In this document: one piece after another, positions 22,412 through 24,091 of the stretch
How positions within the stretch are numbered: the first letter of the stretch is position 1
Layout of the letters: the number at the start of each line of letters is the position of its first letter
DNA from: AA29 sp041481445
GTDB lineage: Bacteria > Acidobacteriota > Vicinamibacteria > Fen-336
Reading direction: 5' to 3'
Length of the DNA stretch: 24,091 nt
NCBI GenBank assembly: GCA_041481445.1
Contig: JBGPBV010000111.1
Span: 1 to 24,091, forward strand
The notes under the pieces: model-generated
What the model was told of the DNA's origin: nothing
Databases searched by the model: none
What the model saw: only the letters and a program-made list of their open reading frames with translations
Made by a program: the position numbers and the translations under genes

Positions 22412-24091
22412 ATGGGCGTCCGGACGCCGTCGGACGAGACGCCCTACGAGCCGCCCTCGATCGGTCCCTCGCCGCTGTCCGCCGCCCTGCTCGGCCTCGT
22501 CCTGTTCGTGGCCCTCGTGTCCAACGGACGGCCGATCGGCTCCGCGGACGCGCGTCCGACCGAGCGCGTCGCCGCCACCTTCGTCGAGCACGGGCGTCTC
22601 GACCTGGACGACTACCCGGACGTGGAGGAGCCGTTCGCGCGCCGGGTGGACGCCCACCGGGTCTCGATCTACCCGGTCGCTTCCGCCCTCCTGGCCGCGC
22701 CCGTCTTCGCGCTGGCGCGGGTCGCCTTCGCGTGGGACGAGACCGGCCTCGCCCTGGCCGGCAAATGGGCGGCTTCGCTGTTCTCGGCGGCGGCGGCCGC
22801 GCTGCTCTATCTCGCCGTCGGCGGGCGCCGGCGCCCGCCCCGCGACGCGCTCTGGACGGCGGTCGTGTTCGCCCTCGGCACCAGCGTCTGGTCGACGAGC
22901 CAGGCGCTCTGGCAGCACCCGGCGGCCGTTCTCGCCCTCTGCGCCGTCCTGCTCTGCATGGTCCGCGCGGAGGACGACGACCGCTGGGCCGGGCGTGCCG
23001 GCCTCGCCCTCGCCCTCGCCGTGGCCGCGCGCTATGCGGACGTCGTGCTGGCGGCCGCGCTCGCCCTGGGCCTCGCCGCGCGCTGGCCGCGCCGGATCCC
23101 GCACCTCCTGGCCTGGGCGGCGCCGGTGACCGCGGCGGTGCTCGCGTATCACTGGGCCTACTTCGGGTCACCCTGGCGGCAGGGCCTCCCCGCCGCCGGA
23201 CGGTTCTCCGGCGCCTGGGGCGAGGGCCACCTGGGCCTCCTCGTCTCTCCGGGCAAGGGCCTGCTCGTGTTCACACCCGTGGCCGCCGTGGCCGCGGTCG
23301 GCCTCGTACGCGCGTTCCGGACCGGCGAGCGGTGGCTGGTGTCCACCTGTGCCTCCGCCGCCGTCGCGCACTGGCTCTTCGTCGGGCGATGGTCGGCCTG
23401 GGACGGCGGCGAGTGCTGGGGCCCTCGGATGATGACGGACCTGCTGCCCCTCCTGCTGCTGTTCCTGCCCGAAGGCTACGACGTCGCCCCCCGGCTGACC
23501 GTGGCCCTGGCCGCGCTCTCCGTGGCCGTGCAGGCCCTGGGCGCCTTCGCCTACGACTACCGGTGGGAGCGATTGCGGCAGCGGCCGGTGGCGTCCGTCC
23601 ATCCCGAGCTGTGGGACGTGCCGCGCAGCCCGATCGAGTTCTACACGCAGAGGAGGCTCGTGATCCTCGCCCTGCCCGGGATCGCCCAGGGGAAGGCCGT
23701 GGTCCACGAGCACCCGATCGTGATCGCGGGGGATCGCGGGTCGCGTGTCACCTTCGCCGGCGACCGGCTCAGGGTCGACGGCGCGGAGGAGACGATGCAG
23801 GACGTCCACGAGGAGCGCGGCGCGCGCGTGCAGGAGGGACGGCTGCGGCTGCGCGGTCGTTTCGACGGCCTCTTCCTCCGCGTCGCGAACGGGGCCCGCC
23901 CGCGCCCCCTCGAGCTGCGCATCGCGGGGGAGGGGACGGGCACGCTCTACGTCGGCGAGCGCGCCTTCTGGAGCGAGTCCGTGCGCTGGACGGCCTATCC
24001 CGTCAACGGCCGCTTCCGGCTGCGCCACCCCTATGCGTACGCGACCTCCGGTGGACCCGACGTCCTGATCACGCTGGGCCGCGCGGCGGGA
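22412..24091 (+). CDS. GT-C-like multi-spanning membrane protein, partial (3' end outside window)
   Basis: 560 codons open to the window end with no stop. ATG 22412 is the first start after mltG, with GGAC upstream; the encoded N-terminus is MGVRTPSDETPYEPPSIG. About ten TM helices (30-390). The landmarks FGSPWRQGLPAAGRF, LGLLVSPGKGLLVFTPVAA and SAWDGGECWGPRMMTDLLP are those of a family of bacterial phospholipid-carrier-type glycosyltransferase-like proteins. A beta-rich extracytoplasmic region (about 430-560) follows the membrane part and continues beyond the window. Early residues include ADARPTERVAATFVEHGRLDLDDY, a loop with Asp/Glu that could be the GT-C acidic site. Donor and acceptor unknown. 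Confidence 0.78.
   Translation, partial: MGVRTPSDETPYEPPSIGPSPLSAALLGLVLFVALVSNGRPIGSADARPTERVAATFVEHGRLDLDDYPDVEEPFARRVDAHRVSIYPVASALLAAPVFALARVAFAWDETGLALAGKWAASLFSAAAAALLYLAVGGRRRPPRDALWTAVVFALGTSVWSTSQALWQHPAAVLALCAVLLCMVRAEDDDRWAGRAGLALALAVAARYADVVLAAALALGLAARWPRRIPHLLAWAAPVTAAVLAYHWAYFGSPWRQGLPAAGRFSGAWGEGHLGLLVSPGKGLLVFTPVAAVAAVGLVRAFRTGERWLVSTCASAAVAHWLFVGRWSAWDGGECWGPRMMTDLLPLLLLFLPEGYDVAPRLTVALAALSVAVQALGAFAYDYRWERLRQRPVASVHPELWDVPRSPIEFYTQRRLVILALPGIAQGKAVVHEHPIVIAGDRGSRVTFAGDRLRVDGAEETMQDVHEERGARVQEGRLRLRGRFDGLFLRVANGARPRPLELRIAGEGTGTLYVGERAFWSESVRWTAYPVNGRFRLRHPYAYATSGGPDVLITLGRAAG

Overview
The window is a dense, very GC-rich bacterial chromosome segment with seventeen complete genes and two cut by the ends. 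lpxB, an EnvC-type amidase activator, several lipoproteins and exported proteins, and an MltG point to a diderm with lipid A and an ordinary murein sacculus. The GWxTD-family protein, PEGA repeats, a cytoplasmic Hanks-type kinase and the strong GC bias suit Acidobacteriota or a neighbouring deep lineage. This placement is inferred from gene content only. No tRNA, rRNA, IS element, CRISPR array or phage gene is visible.

Layout. 1-2968 (+): end of methylthioadenosine phosphorylase, a PfkB sugar/nucleoside kinase, a serine hydrolase and an M15 zinc peptidase. 3123-4679 (+): a protein with the sequence landmarks of the carboxylate-amine ligase (glutamine synthetase / glutamate-cysteine ligase) fold. 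6782 down to 4687 (-): single-domain response regulator, small helical protein and SPFH protein with three zinc ribbons, behind one good sigma70 promoter. 8671 down to 6890 (-): lpxB and a proline-rich lipoprotein. 8915-9940 (+): exported Ser/Tyr-rich protein with two PEGA domains, ending in a large bidirectional hairpin against a convergent stand-alone transpeptidase (11024-9978, -). 11123-12950 (+): small exported protein and GWxTD protein. 20792 down to 12954 (-): Ser/Thr kinase, GT-C glycosyltransferase, alkaline-phosphatase-superfamily lipoprotein and EnvC in a tight series, then a separately promoted S41-family protein. 20890-24091 (+): ruvX, mltG and a second GT-C-like membrane protein that runs off the end.

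The common theme is the cell envelope: lipid A (lpxB), cross-linking and cleavage of peptidoglycan (transpeptidase, M15 peptidase, EnvC, MltG, serine hydrolase) and surface glycan assembly (two GT-C proteins, the exported phosphatase). The sharpest anomaly is the S41 protein at 12954-14129: it has the whole fold but both catalytic-dyad positions are replaced (Gly290, Arg315). It lies next to EnvC, whose LytM domain has also lost its metal ligands. Other points of interest are the orphan amide-ligase-like protein beside two peptidoglycan-type peptidases, the response regulator/helical/SPFH-zinc-ribbon operon, a transpeptidase with a cysteine in or beside each catalytic motif, and promoters that place transcription starts at or within a few bases of start codons.
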